Shown: piece by piece, positions 8,373 through 16,037 of the stretch
Layout: the number at the start of each line of letters is the position of its first letter
How positions within the stretch are numbered: position 1 is the stretch's first letter
Assembly: GCA_964575225.1 (NCBI GenBank)
Contig: CAZNQW010000054.1
Span: 1-18,536 of the forward strand
Reading direction: 5' to 3'
Source: CAZNQW01 sp964575225
GTDB lineage: Bacteria; Chloroflexota; Anaerolineae; JAAYZQ01
DNA length: 18,536 nt
The notes under the pieces: model-generated
Database searches by the model: none
What the model saw: only the letters and a program-made list of their open reading frames with translations
Told to the model about the DNA's origin: nothing
Program-made: the position numbers and the translations under genes

Positions 8373-9149
8373 CTAAAGCCCAGCCGCGTACCGAAGGCCT
8401 TGGACAAACAGGGGCAACCCCAGGTGACCTTCTTGCCCCCTGGTCCAGCGCGGATGTTGGTAGGCCAGAATATGATCCTCGGGGTGGGGCATCAAGCCCA
8501 ACACGTTGCCCTGCTCGTTGCAGAGGCCGGCAATATCGGCCACCGAGCCATTGGGGTTGGCGGGATACTCGGCCTGGCCCCCACCGGCAGCGACATAGAC
8601 CAAGGCGATCTGCTTTTGGGTGCCTAGCCGTGCCAGCACCCCGTCGTCGCCGGGGACAAAACGGCCCTCACCGTGGGCCACAGGACAATAGACAAGTTCT
8701 TCGAGGCCGCGGGTGAACACACAGGAGCTCTCGGGATCGGGCCGCAGGTGGACCCAGCGGCACTCGAAATGATTGGATGCGTTGCGCGTGAGCGTCGCCT
8801 GAATCCCGTCCACCGGCGGACCGGGCAGCCACCCGCTCTTGACCAAGGCCTGGAAGCCGTTGCAGATACCCAAAACCGGTTTGCCCGCCTCGATAAAGCG
8901 CGCCAGCTCGTCCTGGAACAGCCAGCGCAGGTCAGAGGCCCACAGACGACCGGCCCCCAGGTCGTCGCCATAGGAAAAGCCGCCGGGCAGGATCAGCATC
9001 TGAAAGCGATGCAGGCGCTCGGGCGCCTGGTGAAGCTCGTTGACGTGGAGGATCTGGGGCGCGCCGCCGGCCGCTTCTACCGCCCAGGCCGCCTCGTGAT
9101 CACGATTAGTGCCGGTGGCATGCAAAATGAGCACATTGGGTCGATTCAT
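8373..9149 (-). CDS. purQ: FGAM synthase glutaminase subunit, 258 aa
   Basis: Class I glutamine amidotransferase that supplies ammonia to PurL for FGAM synthesis (step 4). The nucleophile elbow is GICNGFQAL with Cys96; the other triad members are H222 and E224 in MPHPEDH. The LPGGFSYGDDLGAG segment (54-67) is diagnostic of PurQ. It is somewhat longer than the roughly 225-residue small PurQ and resembles the C-terminal domain of large FGAM synthases. Its ATG overlaps the purL stop in ATGA (9146-9149), with GAGGTG upstream, so translation is probably coupled and subunit production balanced. Confidence 0.96.
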   Translation of the reverse strand: MNRPNVLILHATGTNRDHEAAWAVEAAGGAPQILHVNELHQAPERLHRFQMLILPGGFSYGDDLGAGRLWASDLRWLFQDELARFIEAGKPVLGICNGFQALVKSGWLPGPPVDGIQATLTRNASNHFECRWVHLRPDPESSCVFTRGLEELVYCPVAHGEGRFVPGDDGVLARLGTQKQIALVYVAAGGGQAEYPANPNGSVADIAGLCNEQGNVLGLMPHPEDHILAYQHPRWTRGQEGHLGLPLFVQGLRYAAGL

Positions 9150-12094
9150 TGGAACACCTCGGCCGACTGCCAGGTCCGGAGCAGATCGGACACTGCACCA
9201 TCGATCGCAGGTTGGCCAGCCAGGCCTGTGATTCGAACAATGGGAGTGCCCTGCTCCTCTCCGGGTGGCGCGCCTGCCACCGAACCCAGACAGGCCAAGG
9301 GTCGCCCAGCCATCATCGCCTCAAAAGTGGTCGAATCCTCGGGGCGAATTTCCACCAGAAAGCGGCCGCTGCTCTCGGCAAAGAGGGCCAGGTCCTCGCG
9401 GTCGACGCCCGGCGTGCGGGGCAGGTCCGCCAGGCCTAGATCCAGGCCCATGCGTCCGGCTAGGGCCATTTCGGCCGCAGCCACCGCCAGTCCGCCCTCG
9501 GAGCAATCGTGGCAGGCTCGGACCAGGCCCGCGGCAATGGCCCGATGCAGGGCACGCATCGTCTCGATGGCATCGGGCACCGGCGCCGGCACGTAGCTGC
9601 CCAGCGCGCCGTGCAGCCGGTGGTAGAGGGATCCCCCCAGCTCGGCCCGGGTCTCCCCAACGATGTAGAGCAGGTCCCCCGCTTCTTTCAAATCCATCGT
9701 CACGGCCTGGCGCACGTCGGGCACCAACCCCAGGGAAGAGATGAGCAGCGTCGGCGGAATGGCGCGCTTGGCCCCCTGGAGGTCCACATATTCGTTGTTC
9801 AGGCTGTCCTTGCCCGAGATAAAGGGCGTGCCATAGGCCAGCGCCGCATCGTGGCAGCCCTGAACCGCGCGCACCAGCCCGCCCAATCGGTCGGGCAGGC
9901 GGGGGTTGCCCCAGCCAAAGTTGTCCAGCAGCGAAATTCGGTCGGGATCGGCGCCGACACAGACGACATTTCGCAGAGCCTCATCGATCACGGCCCAGGC
10001 CATGGCATAGGGGTCCACGCGCCCATAGTGAGGGTTGATCCCGCAACCCAGCGCCAGTCCCCGCCAGCCATGGGTGTTCAGAGGTTTGAGAAGGGCGGCA
10101 TCGGAGGGGCCGTCGTCGGCCGCGCCAACCATCGACTTGATAAAAGTGGCGCCCTGCACTTCATGGTCGTAGCGGCGGATGACGGCCTCTTTGCTGGCTA
10201 CGTCGGGATGGGCCAGCAGGCGTAGCAGGGTTGCCGTCCAATCGCCCGGCGCGCTCAACTCAGGCTCGGGCAGGGTGGGCGGCGCCCAGACGGCGCGCAG
10301 GGTATCCCGCGACCATCCGTCGTGGAGGAATTCCATATCCAGGTCGGCGACGACCTGCCCGCCATACTGGACGCGCAGCCGCCCGTTGCCGGTAAAGCGG
10401 CCAATGGTAGTCCATTCCACGTCCAACCCGGCGCAGATGGCCTGCAAGCGGGGCAGGTGCTCGGGCGGCACGGCCAACACCATGCGTTCCTGGGCCTCCG
10501 ACAGCCAGATTTCCCAGGGTCGCAGGCCCGGATATTTGAGGCGAACCTCCTGCAACTCGACATCGACACCGACGTGCTGACCCATCTCCCCGGCGGCCGA
10601 AGCAAAGCCCCCGGCCCCGCAGTCGGTGATGGCCGTGTACAGGCCTTCGTCGCGGGCCATCATCACCGCCTCCAACACGGCCTTTTCGACGATGGGATTG
10701 CCGATCTGAACCACGGTACCCACGGTGGCGCCGGTCTCGTGGGTGAGTTCGGCCGAAGAAAAGGTCGCGCCGTGCAAACCATCGCGACCCGTCCGCCCGC
10801 CCAACGCCACACACAGATCGCCGGGGCGAGGCTCGCGCCGATGGACGCCCTTGGGCGCCAAGCCCACACACCCGCAGTAGACCAGCGGGTTGGCCACATA
10901 ATCGGCATCGTACAGAATCGCGCCCGACACAGTGGGAATGCCCATCTTGTTGCCGTAATCCTCAATGCCTGCTACCACCCCCTGGGCGATCCGCCGGGGG
11001 TGCAATACCCCCTCGGGGATCTGTTCGGGCGGTAGATCGGACGGGCCGAAACAGAGGATATCGGTGTTGGCAATGGGCCGGTGCGAGACGCCGATGACAT
11101 CGCGGATGACGCCACCTACCCCCGTATTTGCCCCACCAAAGGGCTCGAGGGCCGAGGGGTGATTGTGGGTCTCGACTTTGAATGAGACCTCGTGCTGGTC
11201 GTCGAATTCGACCACGCCCGCATTGTCCACAAAGGCCGACAGCACCCAGGGCCGGGCCAGCGTTTCAGTGGCGGCGCTGATGTAAGTCCGAAGCAGGCCG
11301 GAAATGGTCTCGTCGTAGGGCGGCTGCGGCTGCTCGCCGCCGGGCAACCGGCGAGCCATCCCACCCTGGCAGGTATAGTCGATCTGAGCTTTGAAGGTCT
11401 TGTGCTGGCAATGTTCCGACCAGGTTTGGGCCAGCGTCTCCAACTCTACGTCCGTGGGGGCGCGGCCCAGCCGGGCGAATTCGTCGCGGATGGTCCGCAT
11501 CTCAGACAGGGAAAGAAAGAGGACCCGCTCGACGCTCAGGCGGGCCAGTTCGTCATCGCTGAGGTGCTGGAGAGGCACCCCCTCCATTACGGTGCCGGTA
11601 TCGGCCTGTGGGGCAAAGGTGGGCCGCATCGGGCCAAGAGTGTAGGATTGGATGACGTCGTTGCACAGCAACTGCCGGGCGATGGTGTGCAGATCCTCTT
11701 CAGGCGGCTCCCCCTCGAACGAATAGCGCCGGCCGGTGGCGGCAGCCGTCAGCCCCTCCAGGCCCAATAGGTGAGCCCGGCGGAGCAGATTGTCGGCCAC
11801 TGGATCGGTCACACCGGGGTGGTATCCCACTTCGACCACCCGCTCTGCGCCGTCGATGCCCGAGGATTCAGCGGTGGAACGGTGGCAAGCCCCTTCGACG
11901 ATGGGGTCCACCAGCAACTCGGCAGTCAGGCGCTCCACGTCGGACGCAGAAAGGGTGCCGTGGAGAAAATAGAGGTCGCTCACATGAACCTGATGAACGG
12001 AGTTCAGGTCCAGACGTTCAATTTGGGCCAGGAGATCGAGGGCCCGCCCATCGGGCAAGGGACTCGACCAATAGACTTCAATGCAGGTTTCCAG
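9146..12094 (-). CDS. purL: FGAM synthase large subunit with N-terminal PurS-like region, 970-982 aa
   Basis: ATP-dependent conversion of FGAR to FGAM (step 4) using ammonia from PurQ. The catalytic part starts near residue 224 with TWSEHCQHK and includes KVETHNHPSALEPFGGANTG, DCGAGGFASAAGEMG and SGKDSLNNEY. The first 160 residues look like two PurS-like halves in tandem, one starting with IEVYWSSPLPDGRA and one with VVEVGYHPGVTDP. No separate purS is present. The first conventional start codon is TTG at 12058, but it has no clear ribosome site and would remove the first PurS-like beta strand. The frame stays open upstream, and CTG at 12094 has GGGGAGGA immediately before it (4-base spacing) and restores that strand, so I place the start there. 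ATT at 12082 or a sequence error are alternatives. First gene of the purine operon. Confidence 0.92.
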   Translation of the reverse strand: METCIEVYWSSPLPDGRALDLLAQIERLDLNSVHQVHVSDLYFLHGTLSASDVERLTAELLVDPIVEGACHRSTAESSGIDGAERVVEVGYHPGVTDPVADNLLRRAHLLGLEGLTAAATGRRYSFEGEPPEEDLHTIARQLLCNDVIQSYTLGPMRPTFAPQADTGTVMEGVPLQHLSDDELARLSVERVLFLSLSEMRTIRDEFARLGRAPTDVELETLAQTWSEHCQHKTFKAQIDYTCQGGMARRLPGGEQPQPPYDETISGLLRTYISAATETLARPWVLSAFVDNAGVVEFDDQHEVSFKVETHNHPSALEPFGGANTGVGGVIRDVIGVSHRPIANTDILCFGPSDLPPEQIPEGVLHPRRIAQGVVAGIEDYGNKMGIPTVSGAILYDADYVANPLVYCGCVGLAPKGVHRREPRPGDLCVALGGRTGRDGLHGATFSSAELTHETGATVGTVVQIGNPIVEKAVLEAVMMARDEGLYTAITDCGAGGFASAAGEMGQHVGVDVELQEVRLKYPGLRPWEIWLSEAQERMVLAVPPEHLPRLQAICAGLDVEWTTIGRFTGNGRLRVQYGGQVVADLDMEFLHDGWSRDTLRAVWAPPTLPEPELSAPGDWTATLLRLLAHPDVASKEAVIRRYDHEVQGATFIKSMVGAADDGPSDAALLKPLNTHGWRGLALGCGINPHYGRVDPYAMAWAVIDEALRNVVCVGADPDRISLLDNFGWGNPRLPDRLGGLVRAVQGCHDAALAYGTPFISGKDSLNNEYVDLQGAKRAIPPTLLISSLGLVPDVRQAVTMDLKEAGDLLYIVGETRAELGGSLYHRLHGALGSYVPAPVPDAIETMRALHRAIAAGLVRACHDCSEGGLAVAAAEMALAGRMGLDLGLADLPRTPGVDREDLALFAESSGRFLVEIRPEDSTTFEAMMAGRPLACLGSVAGAPPGEEQGTPIVRITGLAGQPAIDGAVSDLLRTWQSAEVFQ

Positions 12095-12254
12095 ATTTCC
12101 TCCCCATCCGGGCAGTGGACCAGAGTCGAGATCAAAAAAAACGAGGAATGGAAGGCGTCGTTGGATCGGCCCCGCCAGGCTGTCATTCTGGTAAGATGTG
12201 CTGGTTGTAGAGCGCCATCATTGGCATTGGCCGCGGTTACAGACATTGTTGGCC
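12095..12254 (-). other. 5' leader of the purine operon
   Basis: About 160 bases lie between the predicted transcription start of the minus-strand promoter and the purL start. On the minus strand it contains an eight-T run at 12141-12134, preceded by short GGCG/CGCC arms that do not abut the run, then the GGGGAGGA ribosome site at 12105-12098. I recognise no known riboswitch in it. No gene is visible between 12095 and 12444. Confidence 0.4.
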
Positions 12255-12260
12255 GCCCGA

Positions 12261-12289
12261 ATTATATATGAAGGGCAGGGAACGGTCAA
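12261..12289 (-). promoter_or_regulatory. Sigma70-type promoter of the purine operon
   Basis: On the minus strand TTGACC (12289-12284), a 17-base spacer and a consensus TATAAT (12266-12261). Transcription would start near 12254 and run into purL. It diverges from the promoter at 12353-12382; the two -35 boxes are about 63 bases apart. Confidence 0.75.
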
Positions 12290-12304
12290 ATGCCACTACA
12301 GACG

Positions 12305-12321
12305 GGGCGTGATGATCGCCC
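12305..12321. repeat. Short inverted repeat between the divergent promoters
   Basis: GGGCG (12305-12309) and CGCCC (12317-12321) flank a 7-base centre TGATGAT. It sits between the two -35 boxes, where a shared operator could lie. The arms are short and may be chance in GC-rich DNA. Confidence 0.25.
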
Positions 12322-12352
12322 GCACAACACATCATCGGGCCACCCCGGCCCA

Positions 12353-12382
12353 TTGGCAGCCTTGGGACATGCATGTTATAAT
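12353..12382 (+). promoter_or_regulatory. Extended -10 sigma70-type promoter for the DUF2270 gene
   Basis: TTGGCA (12353-12358), an 18-base spacer and consensus TATAAT (12377-12382) with TG at 12374-12375 forming an extended -10. The predicted start near 12389 gives a leader of about 55 bases before the TTG start at 12445. Confidence 0.75.
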
Positions 12383-12444
12383 AAGGTCTATGCGACAGGC
12401 CTGCCCGATCGAACAGCAACGACCAGGGAATCAGGAGGCACAGA

Positions 12445-13563
12445 TTGACCGCAGATCAAATCTTTGACAATCCACAAGCCCCAAGGCCGGAAGGCGGCGA
12501 GCCCGAACCGGTCTGGACCTATCGGGGCTACCACCTCAAGTCGAGCGAGTTCACAACAGCCATGGTCCATTTTTTCCGCGCCGAAGTCCAGCGCGCCAAC
12601 GTGTGGCGACAAAGGCTGGACACCACCACCAACTGGGCCGTGGTGACCACCGGCGCAGCCATTTCTTTTGCCTACAGCCGCACCGACGTGCAAGACCATC
12701 GGCTGATCATCCTGAATGTGCTGCTCGTCACCCTCTTTTTGTACATCGAAGCCCGCCGCTACCGCTATTACGAGCTGTGGAGCTATCGCGTACGGCTCAT
12801 GGAGACCGACTTTTTTGCCACAATGCTGGTACCCCCCTTCCATCCGGCTGCCGATTGGGCCGAGAGCCTGGCGGAAAACCTGCTCCACCCCCAGTTCCCG
12901 ATTTCTATGTTGGAAGCGCTGGGCCGCCGCCTGCGCCGGAACTTTATCTGGATCTATTTCATCCTGGGCCTGGCCTGGCTGTCCAAGGTCTGGTTGCACC
13001 CCAATCCGGCGGCCACCTGGCAAGAATTCATGTCGCGGGCGTCTATCGGCCAGGTGCCGGGCGAACTGGTTCTGGTGGCAGGCATCCTGCTAAACGGCCT
13101 CCTGGTATTGATCGGCGTGTTGACCATCGGCCTGCAAAGGGCCAGCGGCGAGGTGTTACCGCGCTATGGAGACTTTCACCTGCCCGGGCTTTTTACCAAA
13201 GCCGAGGCGCCCAAGAAACTCACCGGTTGGCGCGCCTGGTTCCGCCCCAGCCGCTCACGGCAGAAGCTCCTGGCCTATGTCATCACCGACCAGCCCCGCG
13301 AGGTCTCTGATTGCATCTTACAGCAAATGCACCGCGGGGTAACAGCCCTGTCGGGAACCGGTATGTACACCCAGCGACCCCATTCAATCTTGATGATCGC
13401 CTTGACCGTGACGGAGGTGGCCCAGCTCAAGTCGCTGGTCAATTGCTCCGATCCCAACGCCTTTGTCATCGTATCCCCTGCTCAAGAAATCCTGGGCAAG
13501 GGCTTTGCGCCTCTTATCGAGGAGGACGAGGAGGATCCCCCCCGTTCCAACCTGAGACGGTGA
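12445..13563 (+). CDS. DUF2270 integral membrane protein with C-terminal DUF2179 domain, 372 aa
   Basis: Membrane protein of unknown function. The N-terminal half matches the DUF2270 pattern: RAEVQRANVWRQRLDTTTNW, then LFLYIEARRYRYYELW and RLMETDFFA. Hydrophobic segments lie near residues 64-77, 87-102, 166-183 and 206-230. After a basic linker (about 255-272), residues 274-357 form a DUF2179-like domain: KLLAYVITDQP, HRGVTALSGTGMY, EVAQLKSLV, DPNAFVIVSPAQEILGKGF. The tail is acidic (EEDEED). The start is TTG at 12445, with AGGAGG (12433-12438) six bases ahead, a spacing that settles the start, and a strong extended -10 promoter upstream. It diverges from purL. Because DUF2179 also ends the UPF0316 protein at 1767-2288, both membrane proteins beside the purine operon carry the same kind of cytosolic domain. 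No ligand is known to me. Confidence 0.85.
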   Translation: MTADQIFDNPQAPRPEGGEPEPVWTYRGYHLKSSEFTTAMVHFFRAEVQRANVWRQRLDTTTNWAVVTTGAAISFAYSRTDVQDHRLIILNVLLVTLFLYIEARRYRYYELWSYRVRLMETDFFATMLVPPFHPAADWAESLAENLLHPQFPISMLEALGRRLRRNFIWIYFILGLAWLSKVWLHPNPAATWQEFMSRASIGQVPGELVLVAGILLNGLLVLIGVLTIGLQRASGEVLPRYGDFHLPGLFTKAEAPKKLTGWRAWFRPSRSRQKLLAYVITDQPREVSDCILQQMHRGVTALSGTGMYTQRPHSILMIALTVTEVAQLKSLVNCSDPNAFVIVSPAQEILGKGFAPLIEEDEEDPPRSNLRR

Positions 13564-13639
13564 TCTCACGGTTGGGCGGTGGCAATAGGGCCTTACTGGG
13601 TAATTCATGCCAACCCTGACGACAAAAGGAATCCGCCCC

Positions 13640-14441
13640 ATGCCAGCTCAAGATACCCCATCACCCATTGAGCCTGAAGTGCAGGACCTGCTGTCTCGGA
13701 TTCTATCGGGTGTGCAAGAAGTGCTGGGCCAGACGTTTGTCGGCATGTATCTGACGGGCTCGCTGGCAACCGGTAGCTTCAAGCCGGGACGGAGCGACAT
13801 CGACTTTGGTCGTCACCGATGGCGAGTTGGATCCCGACCAGATCGACGCATTGGCAGCGATGCACGATCGCCTGGCTGCAGGCAGCTCTGAATGGGCCCT
13901 CAAGCTGGATGGCTCCTATATTCCCCAACAGGCCCTGCGCCGCTACGATCCCGCCCATACCCGACACCCAACCATCGGCGTGGGCGGCGAATTTGCCATC
14001 GGCCCGCACGGCCCCGATTGGATCGTGCAGCGATACATCCTCCGCGAGCAAGGGGTGGCCCTGGCGGGCCCGCCGCTCAAGAGGCTGATCGGCCCGGTGG
14101 GGTCCGACGACCTGCGGCACGGGGTGCTGGGCACACTGGACGAATGGTGGGCGCCGCAGCTTGACGATCCCCACCGCTTGCAGAGTCGGGAATACCAGGC
14201 CTACGCCGTCTTGACCATGTGCCGCGGGCTCTATACCCTGCATCATGGCCTCATTGCCCCCAAGCCGGTCGCTGCCCGCTGGGCTCAGCAGGTTCTGGGC
14301 GAGCCGTGGGCAGGCCTCATCGAGCGCGCCATGGCCTGGCCCGATGGGTGGCAGCCCGACGAATTTGAGGATACGCTGTCGCTCATCTTAGAGACGAGTG
14401 AGCGGGCCCGAAAAATTGAGGCGCCGAACACAGGTTTTTAG
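13640..14441 (+). pseudogene. Nucleotidyltransferase with DUF4111 (aminoglycoside adenylyltransferase-like), frameshifted
   Basis: Remnant or misread gene of the ANT-like nucleotidyltransferase family, which adenylates small substrates. The first frame (13640 on) gives GSLATGSFKPGRSDID, the catalytic GS-x-DxD motif with D53 and D55. One surplus base in TTTGG (13805-13809) then breaks the frame, and the first frame stops at 13891. Removing it would join DIDF to VVTDGELDPDQIDA and continue through a DUF4111-like C-terminal region (REYQAYAVLTMCRGLYTLHHG, KPVAARWA) to the stop at 14441, about 266 residues. ATG 13640 has AAGGA nine bases upstream and fits better than ATG 13607. It lies 76 bases after the DUF2270 gene on the same strand. 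Antibiotic substrate specificity cannot be inferred. A sequencing error is as likely as a real mutation. Confidence 0.8.
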
Positions 14442-14568
14442 GCATACCACTCCTCTCCAGCGAGAAAACGGCATCGTTTCACTGGCACAACCTGCCATTG
14501 AGAGCAAAACCAGTCGTAGAGGCAGACCTGGAACGGTAGCTTGAGGTGGAAAAGCGAGGGAAACACAA

Positions 14569-14607
14569 GGCCGAATCGGAGAAATTCCCCGCGATCCGGC
14601 CTTTTTT
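14569..14607 (+). terminator. Rho-independent terminator after the nucleotidyltransferase
   Basis: GGCCGAATCG at 14569-14578 pairs with CGATCCGGCC at 14592-14601 with one mismatch, followed directly by TTTTTT (14602-14607). It ends the DUF2270/nucleotidyltransferase transcript, 128 bases after the last stop. Confidence 0.75.
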
Positions 14608-14995
14608 CTTTGGCAAAGACGCCTTTTTCGCTGCCCTTGAGCATTATAAGACAGTTCAGATTATGGTAAGTTTCTACATTTATCAAGCTTTTTCATCTGA
14701 TTTTACCCTTTATTTGTCCCTTAAAATACTTTTTGGGTCGATTTCCTGCAAAAACCTTATGTCTACAAGCGACTGAAACCGGTATAAGGGATCAAACAAG
14801 AGCAAAAACGACTTGATATAGAAGTCCACAAAAGGTGGGAGTGGCAGCCACTCGAATTTTGATAGCGACGGGGATCCGACATTGCTCACGTGATCGGCGT
14901 GGATTGCGATCCAAGCGCTACCCGCCCGATGGCAACCACAGGTCGCACTGGACCGGCGGGTGCATGTTGGGGCTGGAACAAGTCAAATCGGGAAA
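14608..14995. other. Gene-free convergent intergenic region with an AT-rich segment
   Basis: No convincing coding frame on either strand. Bases about 14640-14830 are visibly richer in A and T than the rest of the window; the remainder returns to GC-rich. Short open frames here have no recognisable motif and no good ribosome site. No tRNA, insertion sequence end or CRISPR repeat was seen. Confidence 0.5.
14839..14853. repeat. Perfect 15-base palindrome
   Basis: GAGTGGC-A-GCCACTC, followed by GAATTTT and preceded by CCACAAAAGGTGG, itself a small inverted repeat. It may be part of a terminator for the plus strand or a protein site; position between convergent genes favours the former. Confidence 0.4.
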
Positions 14996-15766
14996 TTAGG
15001 CCTTGCGGGCGACAAAGATGAGGTCGCCACTGCTCTCCGAGTCAAACGCAGAGCCATCGCAGCCGCCATAGACTGTAAAGTCGGTGAACCCGGACCCCTT
15101 CAGACTGGCCTCCAGGCCCTGGCGAAAGAGGGGGCGTAGCAGCGTAGACTGGACATCTTGTTGCCAATGCTCCCCACTCTCCCCACTGCGGCGTAGGCGG
15201 ATCATATTGAAGGTGATGCGATCTGGGTTCATATCATAGAACCTCAAAAAAACCCACTCCCGATCCCCGTCCTTGTGGGATTGAGGTGGCATAAAGCGCT
15301 CGTTTTGGGCATACACGAGATCGAAATTTCGGCTTTGGGTAATGAGAAGGCCACCCGGCCGGAGCACGGCGGCGAAATCCTGCAAAGCTCGTTCGAGATC
15401 TTGGTCTGTGAGCAGGTGGGGCAGCGAGTTGCCCAGGCACAACAGCGCATCAAAGGTCTGTTCCAACAATGCCAGTTCCCCAAATCCAGCCACCGCAAAC
15501 TCTACTGGAATGCCCGCGTGGCTGGCGTTGATCCGAGCCTGCTCGATCATGGCCTCGCTCAAGTCGACGCCCACCACCTGATAGCCCCGCTGCGCCAGGA
15601 CCAGGGCGTGGTGGCCTGTGCCGCAGGCGGTGTCGAGGACGCGGACGGCCCCCTGCTCTTTCAGGAGCCGATCGAGAAAGGGCAGCTCGTGGGCCAGCCG
15701 CCCTTCCCAATTGACAAAGCGATCATAGTCGGAAGCCAGGGCATCATACAGCGGTACTATGTTCAT
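14996..15766 (-). CDS. SAM-dependent class I methyltransferase, 256 aa
   Basis: Cytosolic Rossmann-fold methyltransferase. Motif I is VLDTACGTG (43-51), the acidic ribose-binding residue is D68 in VGVDLS, and LCLGNSLPHLL (109-119) and VLRPGGLLI (134-142) follow. The substrate is unknown; CLGNSLPHLL resembles glycine/sarcosine-type small-molecule methyltransferases, a weak hint. The start is ATG 15766 with AGGAGGAG about seven bases upstream, overlapping the end of the zinc-ribbon gene by 23 bases. An in-frame codon at 15796 is less likely because it precedes the ribosome site. It is the last gene of a three-gene minus-strand set with the MoaD-like and zinc-ribbon proteins, suggesting a shared task. 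Confidence 0.88.
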   Translation of the reverse strand: MNIVPLYDALASDYDRFVNWEGRLAHELPFLDRLLKEQGAVRVLDTACGTGHHALVLAQRGYQVVGVDLSEAMIEQARINASHAGIPVEFAVAGFGELALLEQTFDALLCLGNSLPHLLTDQDLERALQDFAAVLRPGGLLITQSRNFDLVYAQNERFMPPQSHKDGDREWVFLRFYDMNPDRITFNMIRLRRSGESGEHWQQDVQSTLLRPLFRQGLEASLKGSGFTDFTVYGGCDGSAFDSESSGDLIFVARKA

Positions 15767-16019
15767 ACACCTGCTCCTCCTCAGGGGGTCGGGCATGTTT
15801 CAAGCGTTCGTACGCCTCCAACCCTATGCACTCTACCGCCGATTTGCACCAGTCGATGCAAGATGCTCGTCGCTCCTTGCTCACCCACAGATTACAATGG
15901 GGGCAGCGCGCCACGAGTTCATCAGACCAGATCTCCATCTCCTCGCCACAATGCGGGCAGTCAACGTACTCGGGTCGCGCCTCCTTGAACAAAATAGCGC
16001 CCGGGCAACCATTCAACAT
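15744..16019 (-). CDS. Small eight-cysteine zinc-ribbon protein, 91 aa
   Basis: Protein of unknown function with Cys at 5, 21, 24, 39, 42, 54, 58 and 64. C21/C24 and C39/C42 (CPHCG and CPHCN) form a classic zinc ribbon. C5 (in GCPG) plus C54-x3-C58-x5-C64 form a second group of four that could bind a metal or an iron-sulfur cluster. The pattern GCPG, ribbon, then CxxxCxxxxxCIG recalls a family of small proteins in anaerobes that databases often label only hypothetical. ATG 16019 has AAGGAAG upstream. The gene is 18 bases after the MoaD-like gene and overlaps the methyltransferase by 23 bases, so the three are almost surely co-translated. Confidence 0.8.
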   Translation of the reverse strand: MLNGCPGAILFKEARPEYVDCPHCGEEMEIWSDELVARCPHCNLWVSKERRASCIDWCKSAVECIGLEAYERLKHARPPEEEQVYEHSTAV

Positions 16020-16037
16020 CTTGACTTCCTTTCCAGG

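Noticed and set aside
12095..12254. Known purine or PRPP riboswitch in the purL leader
   Set aside because: I could not recognise the conserved core of any known class by eye; left as an open question under findings.
14438..14776. Small open frames on both strands (82 and 76 codons) in the intergenic region
   Set aside because: They overlap each other and a terminator hairpin, lack good ribosome sites and resemble no family I know.
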